A stretch of DNA of 64,000 nt from Gnetum montanum. Lineage: Eukaryota; Streptophyta; Gnetopsida; Gnetales; Gnetaceae. A program made the translations under genes and the position numbers. Each line of letters starts with the position of its first letter. Within the stretch, counting starts at the first letter, position 1. The notes below the pieces were generated by a model. That model worked only from the letters and a program-made list of their open reading frames with translations. It ran no database searches and had not been told where the DNA came from. The stretch is from positions 262,007 through 326,006 of the forward strand of contig MNCI01007578.1 of assembly GCA_015680685.1 (NCBI GenBank), given 5' to 3'. Of this stretch, positions 22,317-33,960 are shown one piece after another.

Positions 22317-24046
22317 TGAAACACCCCAAAAATTCGAAGGCATGCTTGCTTCACCAAGCCTTGCAATTCACGTAGCGCTACAACAGTTCTTCAGGAGGAG
22401 AACACTCTGAGTTTAGGCTAGCCAATTCAGAAAATTTTCTACTTTAGGTGTAAATAGGCTCTACTGATCATCCTTCCTGTCCACCTAAGTAGTTTACCTA
22501 GACGACAACCCACTCAGAAGCAACGTGTGGAGTTGTCAGCAATACCTGGAATGCGCAAAATAGTTCGACAAGTTTTCTAAGTTATGAAGTTTGCTATACT
22601 ATGCTACACCTTGCTATGTAGCGTAGTAAGCTTCAAAAAATTATTGGAGAATGAAGTTCTACGCTATGATAGTGCTATGCAGCATAGCACAGCGTAGCAA
22701 AAGCTAGACGATCAGTCCTGTCGCCCGACTTCAAGTCCTTCAACAATGTCTCTTTCCCTCAGAAAGTGGTGAACCATGTCTGCTGCTATGCTACACTAAG
22801 CTACATGGCGTAGCAAGGTGTAGCAATTCTATGGAAGTGATGGAATGAAACATGAGGGGTAGGATCACAAGTTTGCAAGTTTCACAGTGCAAAAGATAAA
22901 GTTTGTAGATGGGTGATGTTTTTTGTGACTAAGGCCAGTTGCTATGCTACAATACGCTACGCAGCGTAGCATAGTGTAGCAAAAATGTGACAAATAGTTA
23001 GTGCACTCTAAAGGTTTCTAATGCATGTAGCAGGACACAATGCAAGTTTCTCGCTTCAAACTAGCGGCTACGCTATGCTACACTGCATAGCGTAGCACAA
23101 CGTAACAAAATGCTATGCCACACTAAACATGCTACGCTACAAATCATGGCAAGACATGGTGAGCAGTTACATGACATTAATGTACCTCACCTAATTACAC
23201 CATTGCTCTGGCAGTGTAATTATGACGTGGTAGCTTTGTAATTATGGCGTGGTAGGCTCACCCAACGGTCATGCAAGCACATGCAGCATAGACAAGTCAG
23301 CATAAGCCCAAGGCACGTGGCGTTCAAAAAAAATCTTTTGCATGCCCTTGGTCCTATAAATATCCTAGTGAACAATGCTAAAATGGCTTCTAGCTTCTAA
23401 CTGCTGGCATTTGGGCTCTCTTTTTGCACTTTCGGTCCTAGTTGTTTGAGTAGTCTAGTCGGCTAACGATTTTGTTGACTGACAAGAATGCAAGGTAGCA
23501 CCATAACCTTGAGCATTGTAAGCTTCTTATTTCAACACTGAAAATAGTTAGCACTCTCTATTGGCATTTTTCCCTACCATTTTCTACCACCTTGGTAGCA
23601 CTTTGCATTGTTAACACCTGAGCCCTCGTTGAGGAACACAACCATCTTGCTCTACATGTCCTAGTTACTCTTTGGATCCCTACATCTCCCTATGCAACTA
23701 ACTATATCCATTTTGATAGAGCAAATCCATAGCTTTGAAGTGGTGCATTTTTCTAACTTCAGTTCATTTTGTCTCTTGCTTGCTATTGCATTTTACATTG
23801 TTTTCTGTATCTTTTGCATTTTTACATTTAAGCAATACTTCGCACTATCAACCTCATTTTCAAATTACACGTTGCAAAAGGCTATATAGATAACAACTAA
23901 GTCCCTGTCTAATCAACCAAACTGTTTAGGGTGCCTATTATCCATTCCATCCAGCACGGCCCTCCCATAGATACAGGGTCAAGACTGTTAGCGGTCGATG
24001 GCCCGTCGGCATTATTTTCCAGCCGTCGACATTTTTGGCCGCTATA
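22317..24046 (+). mobile_element. LTR B, 5' LTR of element 2
   Basis: Starts TGAAACACCCC and ends at GGCCGCTATA, 7 bases before the primer-binding site. Palindromes of the GCTAC/GTAGC type lie near 22580, 22660, 22788, 22938 and 23067. It pairs with LTR C. Confidence 0.85.
23314..23362 (+). promoter_or_regulatory. LTR B promoter: G-box and TATA box
   Basis: CACGTG at 23314-23319 and TATAAATA at 23355-23362, spaced as in LTRs C and J. Confidence 0.75.
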
Positions 24047-24053
24047 ATTTTTC

Positions 24054-24070
24054 TGGCGCTAGAAGGAGGG
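24054..24070 (+). other. Primer-binding site of element 2
   Basis: TGGCGCTAGAAGGAGGG, the cleanest copy in the window. It starts with TGG, as needed to pair with a tRNA CCA end. I do not assign the tRNA. Confidence 0.85.
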
Positions 24071-24094
24071 CCCATTTGATGCTCTTTCTACGTG

Positions 24095-24410
24095 TCACAG
24101 TAGTCCTACAAGCCTTCTACACCCTAATATGCATTAGCGTAAATTTGACACCCTTTTGCGGTTGTTTACGCATCGTGCAGTGTAGAACAATCTCCTCGAT
24201 AACTCCTTAGGAGCCCTACAGGACATAAAGCCTCTAGTTGCCAGCTGACTTTCCTATCCTATGCTAGTCTTACATGCGTTCTATATCCTATCACACACTA
24301 GCATAAATGTGACACCCTTTTGCAGTTGTTTACACTTCGTGTGGTACAGATCGGTCACCTCGACAGTTCCCTGGAAGCCTAGTAAGACATAAAACCTTTT
24401 TGATTGCTTT
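24095..24410 (+). repeat. Leader tandem repeat, two copies, element 2
   Basis: Two units of about 155 bp. Each contains TTTGACACCCTTTTGCGG or a close variant (24150 and 24311) and a GGACATAAAGCC or AGACATAAAACC end. They lie between the primer site and the gag start. Element 1 has six such units and J-K one. Confidence 0.75.
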
Positions 24411-24556
24411 CGAGTTTATTTGCTTTTCTCACTTGCAAAATTCTTAACTTTTTGATTACTGTTTAATTTCTTTTCTTTTCCTTGTTTACAAAACTATTTA
24501 TCTTTCTAGTTTCCTTGCTTTCTTTCACATTTGCAAAACTATCTATCTTAGTAACA

Positions 24557-27420
24557 ATGACTTCTACAACTACTGCCGCTAACACCTTCAACGTTGATGT
24601 TCCCATCATGGTTCAAGGCACCACTAGTGTCGAACAACCACTGAACCCAATTCTGGAAACATGTCGATCCCTTATGATCCAAAACTAGGGACCTAATGGA
24701 TTGACCCAGCAACATGAGCATTACAGTTTCCTCTGTGCAAAGGTGTAGGCAAATCTGCCCTTGGATGTACACGAACTTGAAGACAAACGTAGCTTCAAGT
24801 TCACTTACTGCAACGAGAAGGAATTTTTTCCTACTCCCGATGCTTCCTTACCTTTTACACAGACAAAACAAAGGCTTCTAGACCAACTAATCTAGTTGGC
24901 TAGGCTTAGGGAATAGCAGGACACAGTGTCCAACCAGGATGAGGCTTTTTAGGATGGATAGGAGAAACTCGATTCCCAATTCAATGAGGGAGGTCAAACC
25001 AACCTTGTTCCTATCCCTCCTACCCAATCCTTCTGGGCCAACCCATTTCTTGTCATCGCTCCCTTTTTCATCACACCTACACTCCCACAGCCTACAACTA
25101 CAACCGTAATGGATAGCCATGTCACCTTCCCAGCATATCAACGCCCTTATTCCCCTATTTCATTTGTAGCAACTATTCCTCCACAAACTATTCAACAGCC
25201 CATTCCTGTAGCATGTCACATACCAATCATGGCTACCCTACCACATATTCACACTATACCTACTTTGCAGTCATACACAACTTTCATTTCGATTCCTATG
25301 TTTACATCTATTCCACCCACCGCGGCGGGCCTGGGCCGGTCCACGTGCTGGACCCCATTTAATTCTTCACCTATTCCACAGCCTTCGTAGATGTCTCATT
25401 ATGTTTGCCCTCAAACCTACCAAACCCCACAAATGGTACAACCCAAAACAGGGCTATGGTCTATCCCGCTAGTGACACAAGTAGTTTATCCGGTGACTCA
25501 AACCACGGTTGCTGCTCCAATAGCACCACCTGCCGGGTGGTGGATAGTGCAAGCAGCACATTTCACGAGGGCTACCCCAATGGTACCACCGGTGGATCAC
25601 ACTGCCACCCCCACCATTTGATAGGTGGGGGCTTCCTTGGTAGTTCCCCAACCACCTACACCATCCCAAGGTTTTGATCAAGCGTTCCAGCTTATCTAGA
25701 CCCTCACTGAGGAAATCAAACGCCTCAAGGCTATCGAGTCCAACATGGTACAAGTCATGGACTTTTACCAGGATGATCCCATCAGTCCTACAATCCCTGC
25801 TCTGACGTTACCCCTAGGGATGTCTCTTCCACACTTCACAAAGTACGATGGGGAGCAGGATCCCAATGCACATCTAGTTACCTTTAGGTCTGTGTCTCTT
25901 CTGTTGCAATAATGGCTGCACATGATTATTCGTGTCTTTGCCATGTCCCTAGCTAGGAGAGCCTTAGATTGTTATTGTGCACTACCATGCTCATCCATTT
26001 CAACTTTAGAAGACTTCTGACCCAGTTCGTGATGTGCTTCAAGTACAACTTGAAGCTGGAGATCACATTGGACCAGTTGATGAGCATAAAGCAGGAGCCT
26101 TTGGAACTGGTCTAGAAGTTCATCCAACAATGGAGGGAGACCCTTAATGAAATTCATGAGCCCATCACAGAGGCCCACTTGTTACCTATCTTTAAGGGTG
26201 TAATGAATGACTTTATCAAGTCTAAACTGTACTACCTCACCCCTCACACTCTTAGTTAAGCCTTCGCTCAGACTAAGAGTATACAAGATGTGGCTGAGGT
26301 AAGAAACGACCCAGCCTACATTGCTTATAAAAATACCTTCACAAAGTAGGACAAGGGTAAGGTCCCAACAACCATAGTGGCCACTGTGGCAACCAAGGAG
26401 AAGCCCAAACCTAGTACTAATGATAGCAAGAACAACAAGAAACCAGCCGTACCTACACCTAACCCCATGCCCAAGCAGGGAACATGTTGCAACCTCCAAT
26501 TCCCGCACCTGAGACATCTATGTAACCGGAATTGAACCTTGAGCGTAAAGATCATTCAAAGTACACCCCACTACCTCTCAAGCCTTTAGAACTTCTAAAG
26601 GAACTACTAGTAGTGGGACACATTCAATAACAGTAGATGTTGGAAGAAGCAAGCAGGAGACATCAACGCTACTACGAGCTCCTTAGGAACCCCTTCTTGG
26701 CCCTGCCCAATGAGCCCCTAGTTCCTAAGGGTTGTTGGACAGGTTTTGTGACTACCACCAATAATTTGGTCCCAACATGGATTACTGTATGGCGTTGCAG
26801 GATGACATCTAGAGGTTGATCGACCAAGGAAAATTGGTGTTGGATGAAAGTAACCCAGTACATCTCGAAAATCAATCTATGCATGTATACATATACCCCC
26901 TCAATGCCAACAATGTTGGTTACATCATCAACACCATTAGCATTGACAATGATTCTAGGCCACCCCAGTAGCCATTCATGGTCTATGTGCCTTAACGTAG
27001 TGCACCAGCACCACGAGCAGCTAATCAAAGCTCGCAACAACCGTTCATCCTGATAGTTGCTCCACGGATGTCCATCTTCATGCCACCTATTAGTTAAACC
27101 ATGCTAGTTCACCCGCTAACATCGTTAGCTCCTTTCATTACTAAGGGCCTGACTCCTTCGATAGCCCCTGCCCCACATAAGACAGCTGAACAACCTTATC
27201 ATCCTAAAAACTGGAAAGTGTGTTTCACAGGCGAGGCGTCGGGAAGAAGCTCCACCCCCGGTACTTCCAAGCCTACATCTCCACCCCTTGCACCTATGCC
27301 TTCATCACCAAAGAAGAACATTCCTATAACCACAGAATCTGCATCACCCTGCCAAAAAGGGTCTAAACCTGGATCTGAAGTTGCCCCTCCTCGGGAAATT
27401 TGTCTTCTAGGATGAATCGA
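24557..27420 (+). pseudogene. Gag of element 2
   Basis: Capsid polyprotein. The start at 24557 (M-T-S-T-T-T-A-A-N-T-F-N-V-D-V-P) matches the start of gag in element 1 at 52712. One frame runs, with single stops, to about 25960. A Pro/Thr-rich N-terminal region with a W-W motif (25540) comes first, then M-D-F-Y-Q-D-D-P near 25755 and the retrotransposon-gag core, F-A-M-S-L-A-R-R-A-L-D at 25936. A frameshift near 26010 moves the core to the next frame (K-Y-N-L-K-L-E-I-T-L-D-Q-L-M-S-I-K-Q). The C-terminus has R-F-C-D-Y-H-Q and A-L-Q-D-D-I near 26735-26810, a C-x2-H type knuckle, then a Pro-rich linker. Confidence 0.85.
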
Positions 27421-28035
27421 AGAGGAGGAAAGCACAAAATAGGGGGTGGCCAAGATCTTTTGGATGCCCTCACTTAGGTCAAGCAGGCTCTAAAATAGAA
27501 AAACACTACACTAAGCCTATAGTACCTGATCATGATGTCTGTCCCCCACTGCAAGTCTCTAATCTACATGTTGACAATGATTCCGGTCAACGAAGACATG
27601 CCAATGGAAGAGGAAGCGATCCACTCGGTCCTGCTTCCCTCTGCACCCGTAGAGCCTAAGCCACCCCAATTGACTTTCAGTGATGACGTCGTTAGGGACG
27701 ATCTTGAAAGGGGTCAGGTGATGATAGCACCCCTTTTCATCACAATTTGGGTTAGCTAACACCAGATCCAAAGGGTACACGTTGATGATGGGGTAGCTAC
27801 AAACGTCATCCCCTTTCCTATTGTGGACAAGTTGGGCCTAGTTGAGCAGATCAAGCCCACAACAATATCATGCCTAAGGTCATTCAATGGGACACATGTC
27901 CTAGTGAAAGGCATAGTTCACATAGACTTCGTAGTAGGGGACTAGTTCCCCACAAATGCAACATTCATCATGGTCGAGGAAATGCCCAGGTTTAACCTGA
28001 TCTTGGGAAGATCATAGTTAGTAGTAAGCAAGAGG
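27421..28035 (+). pseudogene. Aspartic protease of element 2
   Basis: From 27532 the frame is nearly open. M-P-M-E-E-E and L-P-S-A-P-V-E-P-K lead to the active-site segment V-H-V-D-D-G-V-A-T-N-V-I-P-F-P at 27778-27822. Then come V-K-G-I-V-H-I-D-F-V-V-G-D, F-I-M-V-E-E-M-P and F-N-L-I-L-G-R-S at about 27990-28013. The frame meets stops at TAG codons where TGG would fit. The protein is cut just after L-I-L-G by the deletion that joins it to integrase. Confidence 0.85.
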
Positions 28036-28518
28036 TAGTTGCACAAGCAAATCCTCTACGCTCTATGGGACTACAGAATGATGTGCAAAACCATGATAAG
28101 TAAGACTCCTTACAAACTTGTTTATGGATATGAAGCTGTGTTGCCGCTTGAGTCATAGGTACCATCACTCTGGATGATCCTCTCAAACATCGTGAGCGAA
28201 GGCCAGAACAACGAGTCGCAAATCATTGATCTCGACTCAATAGAGGAGGAGCAGGCATAGATACTAAGACACATAGATCACTACCAGGGCAAGCAACAGA
28301 AAAAGCACAGTGCAGACCTGCATCAATGACTAGTACAGAAGGGAGACCTCATCCTCAAGGCTATCTGTGAGCATGTGAGAAAATTCTCAGCCAACTGGGA
28401 AGGTCCTTACATGGTCACTAAAGCCTTCAAGAATGGAGCCTTCAAGCTGGTAGACATGGATGGCAATGAGTTCGCCAACCTGGTGAATCACTTGTACCTC
28501 AAGCTGTACTACATTTGA
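28036..28518 (+). pseudogene. Integrase C-terminus of element 2
   Basis: Begins in the last part of the integrase core (A-L-W-D-Y-R, then K-T-P-Y-K-L-V-Y-G near 28106-28132) and runs in one frame with three internal stops. It ends in E-G-P-Y-M-V-T-K-A-F, D-M-D-G-N-E-F and H-L-Y-L-K-L-Y-Y and the TGA at 28516-28518. The catalytic residues are missing because the sequence upstream is deleted. The hairpin array starts four bases after the stop codon. Confidence 0.8.
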
Positions 28519-28521
28519 ATC

Positions 28522-29000
28522 ATGAAGACATCGAGTAGTGTCTGCAATGACGTTAAACTAGCAGCATCGAGCAGCATCTGCAATGACATTAAACTAGCAA
28601 CATCGAGCAACACCCGCAATGATGTTAAACTAGCGACATCGAGCAACGTCTGCAATGACATTAAACTAGTGGCATCAAGCAGTGTCCACAATGACATTAA
28701 ACTAGCAGCATCAAACACCATCTGCTACGATGTTAAACTGGTAGCAACATCAAGTAGTGTTTGCAATGACGCTAAACTGGCAGCAATGAGCAATGTCCTC
28801 TATGACAATAAATTGGTAGCAATCATCCACTATGACATAAAACTGGCACAGCTAGTCCGCTATGACTATAAACTAGCACAGCACATCCACTATGATGTTA
28901 AACTGGCATGTACAGTCTACTCAGATCTTAAATCAGCATGGTGGTCTATTGTGACCCTAAACCAGCACACAGTCCACCAGGACCTTAAACTGGGTTTGTG
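28522..29000. repeat. Hairpin-unit array after pol, element 2
   Basis: Fourteen units, inverted relative to those in the minus-strand elements. Early units have a 36 bp period, for example TGCAATGACGTTAAACTAGC. Stem pairs vary together: GTC/GAC (28543), CATC/GATG (28716), TGTC/GACA (28795), AGTC/GACT (28854), ACATC/GATGT (28884), GGTC/GACC (28943). The array happens to keep a reading frame of 173 codons, with a repeated N-D-V-K-L-A motif. Confidence 0.85.
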
Positions 29001-30073
29001 TCACATCCCTAGTATGCACCTGCGCCAAGTACACATCGAATGAGCATGCGCATTGCTAACGCGAGGATGGGGTGTTGAAGCTCCAGAATGTAGTTCATGA
29101 CACAATGGGAACACGGTCTAGAACATGTGCAACACCACCACCCTTGGCATTGTGTTGATCCTCTAGAGATGTCATATGACATTACACTGGCCCTTCAGAC
29201 CTACCGTCGCCACGGCCCACCACCTTGACGGTAGTTCCTTGGTCAGTGCCTGCTGCTGGAGTTCCAGTAGTATTGTGGGCCAACCACAATATTATTATCC
29301 TCCAGCTCCTTGACAATGCCTCAGCTCACACTACATTTAGCTATGTGGTAGCTAATCCCATAGCTGAACTGAGAATGCATGCCTTTGACAAGGATTCTAG
29401 AGCATTCGCACTCACAGCAACCCCCGGTGCCTTTGACACCAGCTCCTCCACGCTAATGCTACCAAAGCCATTGTTGGCCTTCCTGCTTTGGACACCACAC
29501 ACCAGCAAAGATATCCAAAGGCTTCAACAACATCTGTAGCTAGCAAGACATTTGCCCTTGCCAACCGAGGACATGTCTTGCCACAGCAGCAAATGCTACA
29601 GCATCGCAAAGTGAGTGCCTTCACTAGCTTGAGTACTTCAAAGTGTAAATTCCATGATGTGCATAAGACAGCTTGTTACATGGGAAGCATCTGCACAAAA
29701 TTCCATGACATGCGTAACACAGCTCGCCACATGGAAAGCATCTATAGGCAGGTTGAAATCCTACATGGATGTAACACAACTCATCCTTGGAAAGACACCT
29801 ATCCTACAGGAGGTCGAAGGTCAGCGAAGGCAAGGATGAAAATGCAAATGAGTTCCTCATGAACACTCTGATGAGGGACTCTGCTAAACCTCATCTTTTT
29901 CCTTCTCCTATGCCTCCTTCCTCCTTGCTTCACCTTTTCCTTCCAATGCAACACTCTCAAGCAAAGCTAAGCGACGTCCCGACACTCACCGAATGACAAT
30001 GTTAGCATTTTTTCTTACATGGTGTTTTGTATTCTTTGTCAATGTCTATCAAGCACACCCTCTAGACGTCGAC
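29001..30073 (+). other. 3' untranslated region of element 2
   Basis: Homologous, in the opposite orientation, to 38287-39351 of element 1. Three copies of a CCATG-(GCGAGTTGTGTTAC)-CATGG type motif lie near 29650-29810. No coding domain is seen, although several chance frames are open. Confidence 0.6.
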
Positions 30074-30086
30074 AAAGAGGGGCCAA
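30074..30086 (+). other. Polypurine tract of element 2
   Basis: AAAGAGGGGCCAA immediately before the TGAAACATCC start of LTR C. The same tract precedes LTRs D and F on the minus strand. It primes plus-strand DNA synthesis. Confidence 0.85.
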
Positions 30087-30427
30087 TGAAACATCCAAAA
30101 AATTCAAAGGAATGCTTCCTTCACCAAGCCTTGCAATTTGCGTAGTGCTACAATAGCTCTTCAGAAGGAAAACGCTCTGAGCTTAGGCTGGCCAGTTCGG
30201 AAAATTTTCTACTTTAGGTGTAAACAGGCTCTACGGATAATCCTTCCTGTCTACCTAAGTAGTTTACCCAGCCAATGGCCTGCTCAAAAGAAACACGTGG
30301 AGTTGTCAGCAATACCCAGAATGTGCGGAAAAATTCAACAAGTTTTCTAAGTTATGAAGTCTGCTACGCTATGCTACGCCTCGCTATGTAGCGTAGAAAG
30401 CTTTAGAAAATTATTGTAGAATGAAGT

Positions 30428-30989
30428 GCTATGCTATGATAGTGCTACACAGCGTAGCACAGTGTAGCAAAAGCAAGATGATGGGGCCCCTCGCCTAACT
30501 TTAAGTCCTTCAACAATGTCCCTTTCTGTCAAAAAGTGGTAGACCATGTCTGCTGCTACGCTACGCTGAGCTACATGGTGCAGCGAGGCATAGCAATTCT
30601 GTGGAAGTGAAAAAAGGAAACTCAAGGGGGATCAACAAGTTTGCAAGTTTCACAGTGCAAAAGACAAAGTTTGCAAATGGGTGATGCTTTTTACAACTAA
30701 GGCTAGTTGCTATGCTATGATAGTGCTACACAGTGTAGCACAATGTAGCAAAAGCAAGATGATGGGTCCCCTCACCCGACTTCAAGTCCTTCAACAACAT
30801 CCCTTTCCGTCAAAAAGTGGCAGACCATGTCTACTGCTATGCTACGCTAAGCTACATGGTGCAGCGAGGCATAGCAATTCTGTGGAATTAAAAAAAGGAA
30901 ACTCGAGGGGGATCAACAAGTTTTCAAGTTTTGCAGTGCAAAAGATAAAGTTTGCAAATCGGCGACGTTTTTTACAACTAAGGCCAGTT
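30428..30989 (+). repeat. 281 bp tandem duplication in U3 of LTR C
   Basis: GCTATGCTATGATAGTGCTA occurs at 30428 and again at 30709. The text after each (to about 30708 and 30989) matches closely. Both copies start in a palindromic GCTAC motif. LTR B has one copy only. Confidence 0.85.
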
Positions 30990-31344
30990 GCTGGGCTACG
31001 ATACGCTATGCAGCGTAGCATAGCGTAGAGAAATGTGACAAAAAGTTAGCACACTCCAAAGGTTTCTAACGCATGCAGTAGGATACAATGCAAGTTTCAA
31101 ACCAGTGGCTACGCTACGTAAAGTAGCACAACGTAACAAAATGCTACGCCACACCAAACATGCTATGCTACAAAGCATGGAAAAACATGGTGAGTAGTTA
31201 CATGACATTAATGCACCTTACCTAATTGCACCATTGCTATGACAGTGTAATTACAACATGGTACATTTGTAATTACAGCGTGGCAGGCTCACCCAACGGT
31301 CATGCAGGCATGTGCATCATAGACAAGTCGGCACAGGCCCAAGG

Positions 31345-31393
31345 CACGTGGCATTCAAACTGCATCTTCCATGCACCCTTGGTCCTATAAATA
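31345..31393 (+). promoter_or_regulatory. LTR C promoter: G-box and TATA box
   Basis: CACGTG at 31345-31350 and TATAAATA at 31386-31393. Confidence 0.75.
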
Positions 31394-32076
31394 CCCTAGT
31401 GAACAATGCTAAAAGGGCTTCTAGCTTCCATCTTCTAGCTTCTGGCTTTTGACTTCTAGCACTCGATCTCTCTTTTTGCACTTTCAATCCTAGTTTTTTG
31501 AGTAGTCTAGTCGACTAACAATTTTGTTGGCTGACAAGCAAGCAAGGTAGCATCATAACCTCGACCATTGTAAGCTTCCTGTTTCAACACTAAAAATAGT
31601 TAGCACTCTCTATTGTCATTTTTCCCTACCCTTGTATACCACCTTGGTAGCACTTTGCATTATTAACGTCTGAGCCCATATTGAGGCACACAATCATCTT
31701 GCTCTACACATCCTGGTTACTCTCGGGATCCCTGCATCTCCCTATGCAACTGACTATATCCATTTTGATAGAGAAAAGCTGTAGCTTTGAAGTGGTGCAT
31801 TTTTCTAACTATAGTACATTTTGTCTCTTGCTTACTATTACATTTTACATTTTTTTCTATATCTTTTGCATTTTTACATTTAAGCAATACTTCGCACTAT
31901 CAACCTCATTTTCAAATTACATGTTGCAAAAGGCTATATAGACGCCAACTAAGTCCCTATATAATCAACTAGACCATTCACGATGTCCCGTATCTGTTCC
32001 ATCCAGCATAGCCCTCCTCAGTGGCCGACACCCCATCGACGTTCTTTTCTAGCCATTGACGTTTTCGGTCAGTACA

Positions 32077-33960
32077 CCACCCACTGGGTGGTGGACCACC
32101 CAGGCAACACCACTTGCTAGAGTGGCCCCAATTGCACCTCCCATGGGATAGGCCACTACCCAAATGGCATCACCCATGATGGCTACTCAGGTAGCCCCAC
32201 AATCGTCTGCAACATCCCCAGGTCTAGATGAAGCCTTCCAACTCATCCAGACCCTCACTCAAAAAATTAAGTGGATTAAGACCATCGGTTCTAAAACCAT
32301 GTAGGTCATGGACTTTTACCATGATGACCCTATCAACTTGACTATCCATATGCTTACGTTACCCCTTGGGCTACCGCTCCCCCAATTTACAAAATACAAT
32401 GCGGAGGGTAATCCTAATGCATATTTGGTAATCTTCAACTTCAAATCCCTATTGCTACAGCCATGGCCTCACACCATCATTTGCATCTTTGCCATGTTTC
32501 TGATAGGCAAAGCTCTATACTGGTACCGTGCACTTCCACGTGCCTCCATCTCCACCCTAGAAATACTGCTAAGCCAATTCATGACCTGCTTCAAATACAA
32601 CTTGAAATTGGAGGTCACACTAGACCAACTCATGAGCATCAAGCAGGATCCAATAGAATCCATGCAGAGATTCATATAGTAGTGGAGTGCAACCTTGAAT
32701 GAGATACGTGAACCGATTTCTGAGGCCCACTTGTTGGTCATTTTTAAGGATGCAGTAAATGACTTCATTAAGTCTAAACTCTACTACCTAGCCCCGTGCT
32801 CCCTCAGCCAAGCCTTTGCTCATACCAAGAGCATTTAGGACATAGCTGAAGCTAGCAAGGACCTGACCTATGTCACCTATAAAAATGCACACATCAAGAA
32901 AGACAAGGAAAAGGGCAAGGCTACAGCAACAACAGTGGCTATTGTGGCTAAGGAAAGCAAGCCCGACAACAACAACAACAAAAAGGCCCACAATACCTAA
33001 TGCCACACCTACCTCAAGAAACATTGGACAGTCCTCAACATCAACACCTACGGTGCCAACCCAACCGAGGTCCAACTTTGAGTGCAAGGATTGCTCCAAG
33101 TATATCTCCTTACCCATTAAGCCTTTAGAACTTTTGAAGCAACTATTGGGAGCTAGGTGTATACAACATAAACAGATGTTTGAGGAGGCAATCAAATGCC
33201 ATAAAAGGTATTGTGAATTTCTACGGAATCCCTTCTTGGATATGCCCAACAAACCTCTAGACTCAAAGAATTTTAAGTTAGAGCATTTCTGTGACTATCA
33301 CCAACTGTGTGATCACGATACAAATTACTATCTAGTGTTAAAGGATAACATACAATGCATGATTGATCAAGGTAGGCTAATCCTAGATGAGAGCAGTTCC
33401 ATCTACCCCAAAAACTAGTCAATGCATGTGTACAAAGATCCCCTGAATGCTAACAATGCAGGGTATACCATCAATGTTATTGGCATTGACAATAATCATT
33501 CATGGTGCATGTGCCTCCTCATAACATAGAAATGCCAACAACAACAACATCACAAGCCTTGTTTGTCCTTAAAGTTCCTCATCAAACATCCACCTCACCC
33601 TTTGTGCTCAAATTTGCACCATTTCCCACACCAATACAACAGGTACCATTTTTCATTAAGGTGCCAAAACATCCAAGCTCCTCCACCACCCAAAGCCAGG
33701 CAACAAAAACTACACCACAACCTCCACATCCAAAAAAGTGTGAAGAGTGTTTAGCAGATAAGATGGCCAGGGAATGCACCATGTTAGGTCCCCCCAAGCC
33801 TACCCCCTTGTCCTTAATGCCCATGGCCCCTTCATCATCAGCAACTGGTAACACTGCACAGATGTGATCATCACCTTCCCACCCAAGAAAATCCAATTCT
33901 CAACTAGAAACCACTCCCCTTTGAGAGATTCTTCTTCTAGGATGAATAGAGGAGGAAAGG
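32077..33960 (+). pseudogene. Gag of J-K, N-terminus missing
   Basis: The frame begins inside gag directly after LTR C, at T-P-P-T-G-W-W, which aligns with the W-W region of gag at 25540 and 51690. The core is well preserved at 32308-32679: M-D-F-Y-H-D-D-P, F-L-I-G-K-A-L-Y-W-Y-R, L-P-R-A-S-I-S-T-L, F-K-Y-N-L-K-L-E-V-T-L-D-Q-L-M. The frame continues with one TAG. Another frame at 32870-33418 carries a charged region and the knuckle-like H-F-C-D-Y-H-Q-L-C-D-H and V-L-K-D-N-I-Q-C-M-I-D-Q-G. A Pro-rich linker follows. The first 150 or so residues are lost. Confidence 0.85.

Larger units (their letters stand above)
22317..32076 (+). mobile_element. Element 2 (B-C): LTR element with most of pol deleted
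   Basis: Plus-strand element with LTR B, primer site, leader, gag, protease, the C-terminal part of integrase, a hairpin array, 3' untranslated region, polypurine tract and LTR C. RT, both RNase H modules, the integrase N-terminus and core, and the antisense gene are gone, with the junction near 28020-28050. The five bases on its two sides (AGTCC at 22312 and CCACC at 32077) differ. What follows LTR C is the middle of a gag reading frame belonging to J-K, so flanking sequence was probably lost after insertion. Confidence 0.85.
30087..32076 (+). mobile_element. LTR C, 3' LTR of element 2
   Basis: Starts TGAAACATCC after the polypurine tract and ends GGTCAGTACA. It is longer than B because of a 281 bp tandem duplication in U3. 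Palindromes lie near 30362, 30428, 30556, 30709, 30833 and 30990. Confidence 0.85.

Noticed and set aside
25391-25677. Two overlapping plus-strand frames in element 2
   Set aside because: Only the frame shared with 24557 and 25109 matches gag. The other is its shadow.
28522-29043. Open frame of 173 codons with a repeated 12-residue N-D-V-K-L-A motif
   Set aside because: It is the hairpin array read in one frame. The 36-base period keeps it open, and the matching array in element 1 breaks the frame.
29225-29862. Several open frames in the 3' region of element 2
   Set aside because: The same region in elements 1, 4 and 5 has no common frame. It is conserved as non-coding sequence.
22312-32081. 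Target duplication for element 2
   Set aside because: AGTCC and CCACC do not match, and gag sequence of J-K on the left side is missing, so flanks were altered after insertion.
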